This document shows, one piece after another, positions 34,406-43,086 of a stretch of 64,000 nt of DNA. The DNA lies in assembly GCF_900188435.1 (NCBI RefSeq), contig NZ_FYFA01000001.1, positions 372,001-436,000 on the forward strand, read 5' to 3'. Both the position numbers and the translations under genes were made by a program. This stretch comes from Marinobacter sp. es.048. GTDB taxonomy: Bacteria; Pseudomonadota; Gammaproteobacteria; Pseudomonadales; Oleiphilaceae. Positions within the stretch are counted from its first letter, which is position 1. Each line of letters opens with the position of its first letter. The notes under the pieces were generated by a model that ran no database searches, was not told the origin of the DNA, and saw only the letters and a program-made list of their open reading frames with translations.

Positions 34406-34665
34406 TGTGCAAGGATCTCGCGGTAATTGCCAGCGATTACATTGACGGCGAACTGCCTGTTCTCCAGAACATGTCAGTCAAAATGCACCTGATGATGTGC
34501 AAGGACTGCCGGACCTTTATTGGCAACCTGCGAGCAAGCACCGACCTCTTGAAGGCCCATTCCGCCGCGCAAGCAAACGAAGCGCTTATCCGCAGGATTG
34601 ACGAACGAGTGGCCCAGGCGCTAAAAGAAGATCCCCGCAACTCTACAAACCGAGGCTCGAAATGA
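34399..34665 (+). CDS. Soluble zinc-binding anti-sigma factor (ZAS/zf-HC2)
   Basis: An 88-residue protein with the HxxxCxxC zinc motif (HLMMCKDC, residues 31-38) following an N-terminal MCKD and the SDYIDGEL helix typical of anti-sigma domains. There is no membrane helix, so release of the sigma factor would be triggered in the cytoplasm, for example by thiol oxidation. It overlaps both its neighbours (sigma stop and EthD start), as expected for tight stoichiometry. Confidence 0.88.
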   Translation: MLMCKDLAVIASDYIDGELPVLQNMSVKMHLMMCKDCRTFIGNLRASTDLLKAHSAAQANEALIRRIDERVAQALKEDPRNSTNRGSK

Positions 34666-34973
34666 TCAAAGTCAGTGTCATGTACCCGAAAACCGCCGAA
34701 AGCAATTTTGACCTATGCTACTACCGTGACACGCACATGGCGTTGGTCCGGGAGAAGTTGGGCGATGCGTGCAAGCGCACTGCCATCGAGTCGGGTCTGG
34801 CCGGAGGCGCGCCGGGAGAGGGCCCTACCTATATTGCCATGGGCCACATGTATTTTGATTCTGTTGGCGATTTCCAGACCGCCTTCGGTCCACACGCCAA
34901 GCAAATCCTTGGCGATATCCCCAACTTCACCAACGTCCAGCCAACGGTCCAGATCAGTGAAGTTATCGAATAA
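34662..34973 (+). CDS. EthD-family small protein
   Basis: A 103-residue ferredoxin-fold (dimeric alpha/beta barrel) protein. It starts with MIKVSVMYPKT and has YYRDTHMALVREKLG, the EthD signature in which a His-containing helix lies on the barrel. EthD proteins occur beside oxidation and stress genes; some degrade or bind hydrophobic compounds. Coupled to the anti-sigma gene by an ATGA overlap. No more specific role can be given. Confidence 0.85.
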   Translation: MIKVSVMYPKTAESNFDLCYYRDTHMALVREKLGDACKRTAIESGLAGGAPGEGPTYIAMGHMYFDSVGDFQTAFGPHAKQILGDIPNFTNVQPTVQISEVIE

Positions 34974-35015
34974 TCCCTCAGCACGGACTCACAAACCGCA
35001 CATCAAGGATCCATT

Positions 35016-36188
35016 ATGGCCAGCAACCTTCCTCACGAAAGAAAAGCTGCTATCACCGCTGCTCTAGCTGGAGGCTGGGTCGCCGATGCCGCGAGCCTTG
35101 GCGTGCACTGGCTCTACAACAGCGATCGTATCGCAGAGGTTGGCGGCCAGACACCGGAGTTTCTGCCGCCAAGGGCCGACTACTACACAAAGGGCTTCGG
35201 TTACTTTGCCCATGAGGGCAAGGCTGTTGGCGATGTGAGTCACTATGGCGCTGCTACCAGGGTTCTGACGGACAGTTTGTTGGCCAACAAGGGCATCCTG
35301 GATGTCCGGGATTACCAACGCCGATTTCGCGCCTTCTTCGGTCCCGGTGGGCAATGGCGGGGATTTATCGACAATCCCACGCGCATTACCCTTGAGAACT
35401 TCAACACCATTGAGCGCGAGGCGGTAGAGCAGGCACAGTCCGCCATGCCCGCCAGGCTGACCGAAAAACAGAAGCGGGTGTTGGTGCAAAAAGTGATGCC
35501 CTATACCCGCCGGCTGAGCGGCGACCAGCTTGCTCAACCGGTTCGCGACGCCATCAGCCTGACCTATCAACAAAAAGAGGTGCAAGAGGCCGGTGTCTAC
35601 CTGGCAGAAACCATCGACCGCCATCTGGTGCTTGAAAGTGGCGCCGACGATATGCAGCTACCAGCGGTGTCAAAGCTGCCGCCACTGATAGCCTCCTATT
35701 GTGGAAATCAGAACCTTTTGGAGGTTACGGAAGCGGCTGTCCGGGTGACGAACAACAAAGACGATGCCGTAGCCTGGGCAAAATGCGCAGCGTTACTTCT
35801 GGACCGACTCTTTCGGGGCGAGAGACTTTCCGAAGCCTTGGAGGCTGCCATAACCGAGGCGCCGGACCGGAAATCCCTGGAACATGCCCGGGCGGACTCA
35901 GAACTGGACGGCGTTGGTGCCGGCGACACCTTTGGTCGAACCTGTTATCTGCATGAGGCGATGCCCGTGATTTTCCACATCCTTTCGCATGCCAGGGGAT
36001 ATCAGGAGGCTGTGCGCGCCAACATCCACTGTGGCGGCGATTCCTGCGGCCGGGCCTGGATCATAGGTCCAGCCATGGCGGCGATCCATGGCGTTGGTGG
36101 TGAATCGGGCATTCCACTGAGCTGGCTTGCGCAGGTAACCGATGCAGCGACGATCTACCGAGATATTGAGTCTCTGTTGAGCGCCTGA
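35016..36188 (+). CDS. ADP-ribosylglycohydrolase-family protein
   Basis: A 390-residue all-helical protein. The N-terminal part ALAGGWVADAASLGVHWLYN and VGDVSHYGAATRVLTDSLL correspond to the first metal-binding motifs of ARH/DraG proteins; the C-terminal NIHCGGDSCGRAWIIGPAMAA matches the conserved xxGGDxDxxxxxxG block, although the usual second Asp (GGDxD) reads GGDSC. It follows EthD by 42 bases on the same strand with AAGGA upstream. It may remove ADP-ribose from proteins or act on related substrates. Confidence 0.82.
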   Translation: MASNLPHERKAAITAALAGGWVADAASLGVHWLYNSDRIAEVGGQTPEFLPPRADYYTKGFGYFAHEGKAVGDVSHYGAATRVLTDSLLANKGILDVRDYQRRFRAFFGPGGQWRGFIDNPTRITLENFNTIEREAVEQAQSAMPARLTEKQKRVLVQKVMPYTRRLSGDQLAQPVRDAISLTYQQKEVQEAGVYLAETIDRHLVLESGADDMQLPAVSKLPPLIASYCGNQNLLEVTEAAVRVTNNKDDAVAWAKCAALLLDRLFRGERLSEALEAAITEAPDRKSLEHARADSELDGVGAGDTFGRTCYLHEAMPVIFHILSHARGYQEAVRANIHCGGDSCGRAWIIGPAMAAIHGVGGESGIPLSWLAQVTDAATIYRDIESLLSA

Positions 36189-36204
36189 GCATTCGTATCG
36201 GGAA

Positions 36205-36897
36205 TCAAACCCTGCCATCCAGCTGCAGCCAGCGGGAGAGACGTGAGTGCGGTCGCCGCCTCAGGTACAAGGGCAATGTACTCATCACCAACAGTACCGT
36301 GGCGGCAGCCACAACGGTCAGAGTGGGATTCAGCTCAAAGGTATGGCCCAGGCCAGCAAACACGAAGGTCATGGGCAACATGCCAAGGGCAGTGGCCAGG
36401 GCGTAGCGCCAGGGGTGTATCGCCGTCACGCCCGCGGCATAGCTGATCAGGGCAAAGGAAAACAGGGGAATAAGCCGGGTCAGGAAAACCGCAATGAACA
36501 GGAAGCGTTGTGAGCCGCGCGCCGAGAATACCGGGTTATTCTCAAGCTTCTTCTGAACGGCATCACGCCCGAGAACCCGCGCCAGATAAAACGCAATCAG
36601 CGAACCGGCCAGGGCACCCGCCACCGCAATCGCCGTTCCGCTGAACATGCCGTACACCAGGCCAGACGCCGCACTGATCGGCAAGGTAGGGATCGGCCCG
36701 ACCACGACAGCCAGAATCATCAGCAGCATCAGTAATACCGGCCCCAGTGCGCCCTGGCTGGCAAACCAATCGGATAACACCGACGGCGAAAAGCTGGCCG
36801 GCATGCCCAGTTGTCGCAGCAACAGCCAGATCGCTGCCATCAACAGCGCCACAATGGCCAGAAAGGAAAGACGGAAAACCAACTGCGAACGGATCAT
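36205..36897 (-). CDS. TVP38/TMEM64 family membrane protein
   Basis: A 230-residue protein with about six membrane helices. The family block LPISAASGLVYGMFSG, the YLARVLGRDAVQKKL loop and FLTRLIPLFSFALISYAAGV re-entrant segment are clear. It is the stand-alone form of the membrane module fused to the oxidoreductase at 31340-33529. DedA/TVP38 proteins are linked to lipid flipping and proton-motive-force homeostasis. It converges with the ADP-ribosylglycohydrolase gene. Confidence 0.87.
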   Translation of the reverse strand: MIRSQLVFRLSFLAIVALLMAAIWLLLRQLGMPASFSPSVLSDWFASQGALGPVLLMLLMILAVVVGPIPTLPISAASGLVYGMFSGTAIAVAGALAGSLIAFYLARVLGRDAVQKKLENNPVFSARGSQRFLFIAVFLTRLIPLFSFALISYAAGVTAIHPWRYALATALGMLPMTFVFAGLGHTFELNPTLTVVAAATVLLVMSTLPLYLRRRPHSRLSRWLQLDGRV

Positions 36898-37282
36898 CGG
36901 GCCATTCTACCTGCTATCCCGGAAACGGGAAGCGATAGCCGTTGAACTCGAGCCGCTCCGGGATTCCAGGAGATCAGCTGGCCAATCGGTTGACCTGCTC
37001 CACGAACGCCGTTGGCAGAGTGTCGATCACCGGCCGGGCGTCTCCACACACGTCAGGATCCGGGGTGTACGTCGGAAATGAAAACGCTCCGATAGCTCCC
37101 CATCTTGTCTCCCGTCTTTCAACCAGTCCGGATGCTGACACCTTGGCAAGTTCGGGTGACGGGGAAATGACAAAGGGGAGACACTTCTGTGACTTCCAGA
37201 AAGCAGTCACGGGAGAGAAAGCAGGAACGATCCGGTAACCCGCGGGATTACCGGAATACCACTGCTCGGTGCTTGGTACCGG
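36898..37282. other. Intergenic region with two opposing short frames, no convincing gene
   Basis: Frames of 98 codons (36942-37238, plus) and 78 codons (36974-37210, minus, GTG start) overlap head to tail. Neither has a ribosome-binding site or a recognised motif, and neither fits the spacing of the flanking minus-strand genes. It may hold a worn-out gene or leader sequence of the TVP38 gene. Confidence 0.4.
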
Positions 37283-37906
37283 TTAGCGCAGGTCCGGATT
37301 CAGGGTGTAGGTACCCGTCACACGTGCGCTGGCCAACACATGCCCTGCCATGGCTTCGCGCACGTCGTTGCCATCGAACTCGCCATCAAGGGCTAGGGTA
37401 TCCACATCCAGTGCGTGCACCTCAAAGTGGTAGTGATGGATGATCTCATCGTTCCAGGGCGGACAGGGACCATCGTACCCGGCGTAAGTGCCGTTCATGT
37501 CGGGATTGCCCGCCAGAAACTGGGTATAGTTGTTCACGCCGCGGATACCGATGGGGCCGGGACCCGGCTCCTTGCCCTTGGGAATCACACCATCGCTATC
37601 TTCGCCTTCCGGGATCCGGCTGGTACCGGCCGGCACATCCACCAGCAGCCAGTGGAAAAAATCGACCCTCGGGATGTCCTTAGAAACAGTCTTGCCTTCC
37701 TGGTTCACATCATCCGCAACGCTGGGCACATCCGGATCGAACATCATCACCACGAAGCTTTTCGTGCCCTCCGGCGCATCGTCCCAGACAATTTCGGGGT
37801 TCCGGTTGGGACCGAAGCTCATGTGGTCTTCTTCACTGTAGACCCCGAATGCGAATTTCTCGGGAATCGGCTGGCCTTCGTCTATGCCTTGAACCTGTAG
37901 TTTCAC
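37283..37906 (-). CDS. YbhB/YbcL family Raf kinase inhibitor-like protein (PEBP)
   Basis: A 207-residue protein. GTG at 37906 (MKLQVQG) is chosen because AGGAGG lies seven bases upstream; the longer ATG frame has none. The PEBP ligand-binding signatures are present: PEIVWDDAPEGTKSFVVMMFDPD, DFFHWLLVDVPAGT, and the HHYHFEVHALD segment. Bacterial members bind small anionic or phosphorylated ligands; function unknown. It is longer than E. coli YbhB (about 160 residues) because of an acidic insert around VADDVNQEGKTVSKD. Confidence 0.88.
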   Translation of the reverse strand: MKLQVQGIDEGQPIPEKFAFGVYSEEDHMSFGPNRNPEIVWDDAPEGTKSFVVMMFDPDVPSVADDVNQEGKTVSKDIPRVDFFHWLLVDVPAGTSRIPEGEDSDGVIPKGKEPGPGPIGIRGVNNYTQFLAGNPDMNGTYAGYDGPCPPWNDEIIHHYHFEVHALDVDTLALDGEFDGNDVREAMAGHVLASARVTGTYTLNPDLR

Positions 37907-38021
37907 GGCGTTGCCTCCTGTGGTTTTTGGCCTTGGGCTCATTGGACTGTGTCTGGGACAGTCTCATTCTGTGATAATACGGTTTTAACACAAAATCGAT
38001 TCAACTGACCACGGAGCCCCG

Positions 38022-38354
38022 ATGAGCCAACAGAAGCCCGGCAAGCCGCAACAGCCCGCAAACCAGAAAGACGAGGATGCGGTTGCCTTCGCCCAGGGTA
38101 TTTTCGAACTGGCCCGCAACGGTGGTGCCGGCCCGCTCAGCGTAATGCTGAGTGCCGGGGTACCGGCCAACATGCGTACCAGCGAAGGGGACAGCCTGCT
38201 GATGCTGGCAAGCCGCAACGGGCACAGCGAGACAGTGCAACTGCTGTTGGAGAACGGAGCAGACCCCGAAGCCCGTAACGACCATGGAGAAACTGCTTTG
38301 AGCCTGGCCAGCTCAGAGGATATCCGGAGCCTGATCAACGATTGGGAAAAGTAG
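38022..38354 (+). CDS. Small ankyrin-repeat protein
   Basis: The 110-residue protein contains about two and a half ankyrin repeats (residues 35-105: SEGDSLLMLASRNGHSETVQLLLENGADPEARNDHGETALSLA). The N-terminal 25 residues are Gln/Lys-rich and likely disordered. It is six bases upstream of the methyltransferase-like gene and surely co-transcribed. Ankyrins serve as protein-binding adaptors, so a partner could be the next gene's product. Confidence 0.85.
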   Translation: MSQQKPGKPQQPANQKDEDAVAFAQGIFELARNGGAGPLSVMLSAGVPANMRTSEGDSLLMLASRNGHSETVQLLLENGADPEARNDHGETALSLASSEDIRSLINDWEK

Positions 38355-38360
38355 TCCCAG

Positions 38361-39104
38361 ATGTTCAATAAGGGCGAAATCATTCACCACACCCGGGATG
38401 CCCTCGGCAGCATCCTGGTGGTCGATTACCGCAAACACCGGGTACTCACCTTCAATTCGGTTTTCGAGCAGAGCAAGATCGACCGGCGCTATCCCTATCT
38501 GCCGGTGCACGAGTACAACCGGGCCATGATGCTGCCGGCGGTATTTGCCAACCCCCGCCACGTCACCATTCTGGGTCTGGGCGGGGGCGTGATGGCCGGC
38601 GCATTTCACCATCTGTATCCCGAGTGCCGGATACACGCCGTCGAACTGCGCCAGGCTGTGCTGGACACAGCAAGAGAGTTTTTTGATCTGCCGGACAGTG
38701 AGCGCCTTGAAGTCACCATTGCCGATGCCAGGAATGCCCTGGAAGAACTGCCGGACGCGAGCACGGATATGATTCTGGCCGACCTGTATAACGCAGACCG
38801 GATGAGCCCTGCCCAGGCCCAGAAGCAGTTCGTGGATGAATGCGCCCGGGTGCTCACGGATGACGGCTGGCTGGTGCTGAACTACCACCGGACCCCGGAT
38901 GTCGAAGGGGCCTACTTCCGGCGGCTCAAGCGGCACTTTGCCGTGCTTCTGGGCTACCGAAGCAAAAGCAACAACACCGTGGTTTATGCCAGCAAACAGC
39001 ACTTCCAGTCTGTGCACCCCAGAGACCCGATGTTGGCGGAACTGGAGAACCAGCTACCCATAGACTGGCGTCGGTTGATGGTGAAAGTCAGTCGGATGGA
39101 GTGA
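38361..39104 (+). CDS. Spermidine-synthase-like methyltransferase-fold protein
   Basis: A 247-residue Rossmann protein. It has the SAM-type nucleotide motif ILGLGGGVMAGAFHHL, the acidic strand-2 residue in IHAVELRQ, and the motif-II-like ADLYNADRMSPAQ. It is shorter than true spermidine synthases and lacks the GGGDGG(T) plus DSTDP polyamine signatures (here GGGVMAG and LADLYNAD), so polyamine synthesis is doubtful. The family is common as SpeE-like proteins of unknown substrate. Confidence 0.8.
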   Translation: MFNKGEIIHHTRDALGSILVVDYRKHRVLTFNSVFEQSKIDRRYPYLPVHEYNRAMMLPAVFANPRHVTILGLGGGVMAGAFHHLYPECRIHAVELRQAVLDTAREFFDLPDSERLEVTIADARNALEELPDASTDMILADLYNADRMSPAQAQKQFVDECARVLTDDGWLVLNYHRTPDVEGAYFRRLKRHFAVLLGYRSKSNNTVVYASKQHFQSVHPRDPMLAELENQLPIDWRRLMVKVSRME

Positions 39105-39206
39105 AAAGGAAAACTGCTTCAGAGTTGATCTGCGTCCTTGATGATTGCCGGGGATGGACCATAGTTATTAATATGGAATTCAATGTTTTTTCGAGGAGTG
39201 CTGATC

Positions 39207-39383
39207 ATGAGTGAGGAAGACTACAAAAAGCTTCATCCGGTACTGAGCGAGGTCACCCAGACCTACGTCGATCTCTATACCAACCGGCCCAACGAGAAAA
39301 ACCGCGAGAAGCTGATCAAGCTTGAAGCCCTGCTGCACGAAAAGCTGGAAGTCATAAAAAAAGCCAAGGAAAAAGAGGAATAG
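39207..39383 (+). CDS. Small charged coiled-coil protein
   Basis: A 58-residue protein (MSEEDYKKLHPVLSEV...) that is almost entirely helical and ends with a Lys/Glu-rich coiled coil (LEALLHEKLEVIKKAKEKEE). ATG at 39207 is used since GAGGAG lies nine bases before it; ATG at 39183 would add eight residues. I do not recognise a family. It stands alone, convergent with the LOG gene. Confidence 0.6.
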   Translation: MSEEDYKKLHPVLSEVTQTYVDLYTNRPNEKNREKLIKLEALLHEKLEVIKKAKEKEE

Positions 39384-39402
39384 GGCCCAGCTGCGCGGGC
39401 CC
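39383..39402. terminator. Weak hairpin between convergent genes
   Basis: GGGCCC repeats eight bases apart form a stem just after the coiled-coil gene and before the LOG gene end; each arm is itself palindromic and there is no T tract. Confidence 0.3.
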
Positions 39403-39410
39403 CTCGGCAA

Positions 39411-39971
39411 TCAGGTCCATTTTTCTCCGGGGCTCTGATAGTCCCGGAAGGCCTTATGCAGGCGATCTGGCTGGTCGATCCGGATCAGCATGTCGATGTA
39501 TCGCTGCTGCAAAAATCCGGCACGCTCCATGTTCTCTGCCATCGCCAGCAACGGGTCAAAAAACCCGTTGACGTTGTAGATGGCACAGGGTTTCTGGTGC
39601 AGGCCCAACTGACCCCAGGTCCAGGCTTCGAACAGTTCTTCCAGCGTGCCAATGCCACCCGGCAACGCAACAAAACCATCGGCCAGATCGGCCATCAGGG
39701 CCTTGCGCTCGTGCATGTTTTTAACCACATGCAGCTCGGTCAGGCCGGAGTGGGCCAGCTCCCGGTCCCGCAGATGCTCGGGAATCACGCCGTGAACCTG
39801 GCCGCCTGCGGCCAATACCGCATCGGCCACTATGCCCATCAGGCCGACATGGCCACCGCCGAACACCAGCTCAATGCCATTGCGGCCAAAATAGTCACCC
39901 AGCTCCCCGGCCTTGTCCGCGTATAGCGGATCATTGCCCGACCGGGATCCGCAATAGACCGCAATCTTCAT
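39411..39971 (-). CDS. LOG-family phosphoribohydrolase (TIGR00730)
   Basis: A 186-residue Rossmann protein with the family's two signatures: VFGGGHVGLMGIVADA (GGGxxGLMG) and the PGGIGTLEELFEAWTWGQLGLH (PGGxGTxxE) active-site loop. LOG proteins hydrolyse nucleotide 5'-monophosphates such as cytokinin riboside or AMP to base plus ribose 5-phosphate. Its start overlaps the stop of the glutathione transferase gene (ATGA), so the two genes form a unit. Confidence 0.93.
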   Translation of the reverse strand: MKIAVYCGSRSGNDPLYADKAGELGDYFGRNGIELVFGGGHVGLMGIVADAVLAAGGQVHGVIPEHLRDRELAHSGLTELHVVKNMHERKALMADLADGFVALPGGIGTLEELFEAWTWGQLGLHQKPCAIYNVNGFFDPLLAMAENMERAGFLQQRYIDMLIRIDQPDRLHKAFRDYQSPGEKWT

Positions 39972-40840
39972 TCGCCATCCCCGATCTTGTCCTGGGTCCG
40001 GGTCTCGAAATCGCTGGCGTCGTGGCGTTCGTGCAGCTGGCTACTCGGCTCACCCCAGGCCCGGTTTACCATACGGCCACGCCTGACCGCCGGACGCTGG
40101 GCAATTTCATCCGCCCAGCGAATAACGTTGGTGTAGGTGTGGGCTTCCAGGAACTCGGCCGCGTCGTAAACCTTGTTTTTCACCAGGGCGCCGTACCAGG
40201 GCCAAATCGCCATATCGGCGATGGTGTATTCGTCGCCCGCGATGTAGCGATTACTGGCTAACTGCCGGTCGAGCACATCCAGCTGACGTTTGACTTCCAT
40301 GGTGTAGCGGTTGATCGGGTACTCGTAGTATTCCGGCGCATAGGCGTAAAAATGACCGAAGCCGCCACCGAGCATGGGCGCACTGCCCATCTGCCAGAAC
40401 AGCCAGTTCATGGTCTCCGCGCGTCCGGCGATGTCCCTGGGCAGGAAAGCCCCGAATTTTTCTGCCAGGTAGAGCAGGATGGACCCGGATTCGAACAGGC
40501 GGATGGACGGGCTGACGCTGTGGTCCATCATGGCAGGAATCTTGGAGTTGGGGTTCACCTCCACAAAACCACTGCCGAACTGATCGCCCTCGGTAATCTT
40601 GACGAGCCAGGCATCGTACTCGGCGTCTTTGATACCCAGTTCCAGCAGCTCCTCCAGCATCACCGTTACTTTCACGCCGTTGGGCGTCGCCAGCGAATAA
40701 AGCTGCAACGGGTGCTTGCCAACCGGCAGCTCCTTGTCATGGGTCGGGCCGGCAATCGGGCGGTTAATACTGGCAAAGCGACCTCCGCTCTCGGAGTCCC
40801 ATTTCCAGACTTTGGGTGGCGTGTAGGTAGCGTCGGTCAT
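39968..40840 (-). CDS. yghU: Glutathione S-transferase, YghU type
   Basis: A 290-residue protein of the disulfide-bond oxidoreductase-like GST group. It starts MTDATYTPPKVWKWDSESGG and has LYSLATPNGVKVTVMLEEL (thioredoxin-fold helix 1) and the helical C-domain with YAYAPEYYEYPINRYTMEVKRQLDVL; these and the length of about 290 residues match YghU. ATG at 40840 is supported by GAGGAG eight bases upstream. Followed by the LOG gene with overlap. Confidence 0.92.
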   Translation of the reverse strand: MTDATYTPPKVWKWDSESGGRFASINRPIAGPTHDKELPVGKHPLQLYSLATPNGVKVTVMLEELLELGIKDAEYDAWLVKITEGDQFGSGFVEVNPNSKIPAMMDHSVSPSIRLFESGSILLYLAEKFGAFLPRDIAGRAETMNWLFWQMGSAPMLGGGFGHFYAYAPEYYEYPINRYTMEVKRQLDVLDRQLASNRYIAGDEYTIADMAIWPWYGALVKNKVYDAAEFLEAHTYTNVIRWADEIAQRPAVRRGRMVNRAWGEPSSQLHERHDASDFETRTQDKIGDGE

Positions 40841-40949
40841 GGCATTTCTCCTCACAAAGTAGCATTCAGCTGGCTCCGAGGTCGCATTGAGCCCGGGGCC
40901 GAAAACTCTAGCATGGAAGATCAAACAAAAAGAACCACAGGAGTACCCC

Positions 40950-43058
40950 ATGGCAGGGCGCATTGTGCTCCTTCTTGCCTGTCTGTTTGTGATGCCCCCG
41001 GTTCAGGCCGAGCTGTCAGACAGCAAGCGGGCGCTGATTCAGGAGCTGTTTCCCTCGGCAACGGTCATTGAAGACAAGCTGCCCGATTTTCCCGTGTACC
41101 CGGTGTACCAACTCCAGGAACTGCTCGGCTATGCCTACGAAACCTCAGACCATAGCCGCCTCCAGGGCTTTGCCGGCAAACCGATCAGCATGCTGATCGG
41201 CCTTGACGCCAAAGGGCGTTTTACCGGCATCCGGGTGCTGAACCACCACGAACCGGTCTTTCTGCATGGCCTTGGCGAAGAGCCCCTGTTCGAATTCGTC
41301 GATCAATACGAAGGGCGCTCGCTTCGGGAGCAGATTATTGTCAGCACGTCCAACTCCAGCCGTTCCGGGCGAACCAGTGACGGCAACGTGGTGCACTTTG
41401 ACGGCGTCAGCAAGGCCACCGTCTCGGTTCTAATCATCAACGACACCGTGCTCTCTTCAGCCCTCAAGGTGGCTCGCAAGAAACTTGAGGGCTTTGCCCA
41501 GAGCGCCCCCACAAGGGCGAAACCGGATTTCTACCAGCCAATGTCCTGGCAGCAACTGGTGGATCGCGGTTATATCGGACACTGGCAGATTGGCGCCGAA
41601 TCAATCGAGGCCGAGTTGGGCCGACCTCTGTCAGACTATCCCATGGACATCGAGCCCGCAGACGGCGAACCTTTTGCCGAACTCTTCTTCGCCTACATCA
41701 ATTCGCCCATGGTGGGCCGAAACCTGCTCGGAGACGATGGCTACCGGCGCCTCATGCAACGATTTGATGAAGGGGCACAGGTTCTGGCCGTCATGTCCCG
41801 CGGCACCTTTCCACACGTTTCCCGCGAGTTCGTGCCCGGCAGCTCTCCGGACCGCATCGGGCTCACCCAGAACAACCTTGCCGTTGAAATGCGCGACCTG
41901 AACCTGCTCGATCAGAATCTCGACTTCCGGGCGGCCGGCATCCCGGCATTTGATGCCGGCAACCTTTTCCGCGTGGGCGGTAGCGCCGGCTTCAACCCCG
42001 GGGCGGAAGCCAATCTGAAGCTCAACGTCGAACTTGCCCGCAATCACCTGATGGTGGACCGCACGTCCCTGAATATCCCGGTTCGGTTCAACGAAGAACT
42101 GTTTGAAACCGTCGAGGTTGCTCCCAACCCGGAGGACACCCGTCAACCGGTCTGGATCGGCCTTTGGAAAGAGCGCTGGTGGCAGATTTCACTGCTGGTA
42201 ATCGGCCTGACCGTTCTGACCGTTTTCTTCGCCCGCCAGAAAACCCTGAGCCGCTACCCGAAGCTGGCACACCGGTTCCGCTGGGGATTTCTTTTCTTCA
42301 CCCTGTTCTTTATCGGCTTCTACGCCCAGGGCCAGCTTTCGGTGGTTAACATCTACACCCTGTTCCTGGCGATCTGGGACGGTTTCTCGCTCAATGTCTT
42401 CCTGCTTGATCCGGTCATCTTCATACTCTGGGTCTATACCTTCGTGACCCTGTTTATCTGGGGCCGGGGCCTGTTCTGTGGCTGGCTCTGCCCGTTTGGC
42501 GCGCTTCAGGAAATGGCCGCCTGGCTTGGCGAGAAACTGAAATTCCGCCAGATCAAAGTGCCCGAGCAATGGCACCGGCGCCTGATCCTGCTCAAATACC
42601 CGATCCTGGTCGGCCTGGTTGGCATCGCGTTCTACTCCCTGACCATTGCCGAGAAACTGGCGGAAGTGGAGCCTTTCAAAACCAGCATCACCCTGTTTTT
42701 CATCCGCTCCTGGCCCTTTGTGCTCTACGCCGTAGCCCTGCTGGTGCTCGGCATGTTCATTCACAAGTTCTATTGCCGTTACCTGTGCCCGCTGGGTGCC
42801 GGCCTTGCGGTCCTTGGCCGGTTCCGGCTGTTCAGCTGGCTGGATAGGGTCGAGTTATGCGGCAACCCCTGTCAGCACTGTAAAAACGAGTGTGGCATCA
42901 ATGCCATCCGCAAGGATGGCCGGATCGATTACGACGAGTGCATCCAGTGCCTGGAATGCGTCGTTATCCTCGAAGATGACACCCAGTGCGTCGATAAACG
43001 GCTCAAGAATAAAAAACGGTCAAGGCAGGCGAACATACTGGCAACGGATGCGGGTTAA
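40950..43058 (+). CDS. NosR/NirI-like FMN-binding polyferredoxin membrane protein (orphan)
   Basis: A 702-residue protein: signal peptide (residues 1-22), a periplasmic FMN-binding domain containing HFDGVSKATVSVLIIND (near the flavinylation motif (S/D)GAT, here SKATVS), six or so membrane helices from about 400, CxxxCP motifs GWLCPFG and RYLCPLG, then C-terminal Fe-S motifs CGNPCQHCKNECG and CIQCLECVV. It matches NosR/NirI in order of domains. There is no nosZ, nosD or nirS nearby. ATG at 40950 has AGGAG seven bases upstream. A membrane electron-transfer role is very likely; partner unknown. Confidence 0.85.
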   Translation: MAGRIVLLLACLFVMPPVQAELSDSKRALIQELFPSATVIEDKLPDFPVYPVYQLQELLGYAYETSDHSRLQGFAGKPISMLIGLDAKGRFTGIRVLNHHEPVFLHGLGEEPLFEFVDQYEGRSLREQIIVSTSNSSRSGRTSDGNVVHFDGVSKATVSVLIINDTVLSSALKVARKKLEGFAQSAPTRAKPDFYQPMSWQQLVDRGYIGHWQIGAESIEAELGRPLSDYPMDIEPADGEPFAELFFAYINSPMVGRNLLGDDGYRRLMQRFDEGAQVLAVMSRGTFPHVSREFVPGSSPDRIGLTQNNLAVEMRDLNLLDQNLDFRAAGIPAFDAGNLFRVGGSAGFNPGAEANLKLNVELARNHLMVDRTSLNIPVRFNEELFETVEVAPNPEDTRQPVWIGLWKERWWQISLLVIGLTVLTVFFARQKTLSRYPKLAHRFRWGFLFFTLFFIGFYAQGQLSVVNIYTLFLAIWDGFSLNVFLLDPVIFILWVYTFVTLFIWGRGLFCGWLCPFGALQEMAAWLGEKLKFRQIKVPEQWHRRLILLKYPILVGLVGIAFYSLTIAEKLAEVEPFKTSITLFFIRSWPFVLYAVALLVLGMFIHKFYCRYLCPLGAGLAVLGRFRLFSWLDRVELCGNPCQHCKNECGINAIRKDGRIDYDECIQCLECVVILEDDTQCVDKRLKNKKRSRQANILATDAG

Positions 43059-43086
43059 GCCCCATCTGTTGCCAGCAAGGTCTGAA

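Noticed and set aside
38361..39104. True spermidine synthase
   Set aside because: The polyamine-site signatures are missing and no adjacent speD-like gene exists.
40950..43058. Part of a denitrification (nos) cluster
   Set aside because: No nosZ, nosD, nosF, nosY or nosL frame lies nearby.
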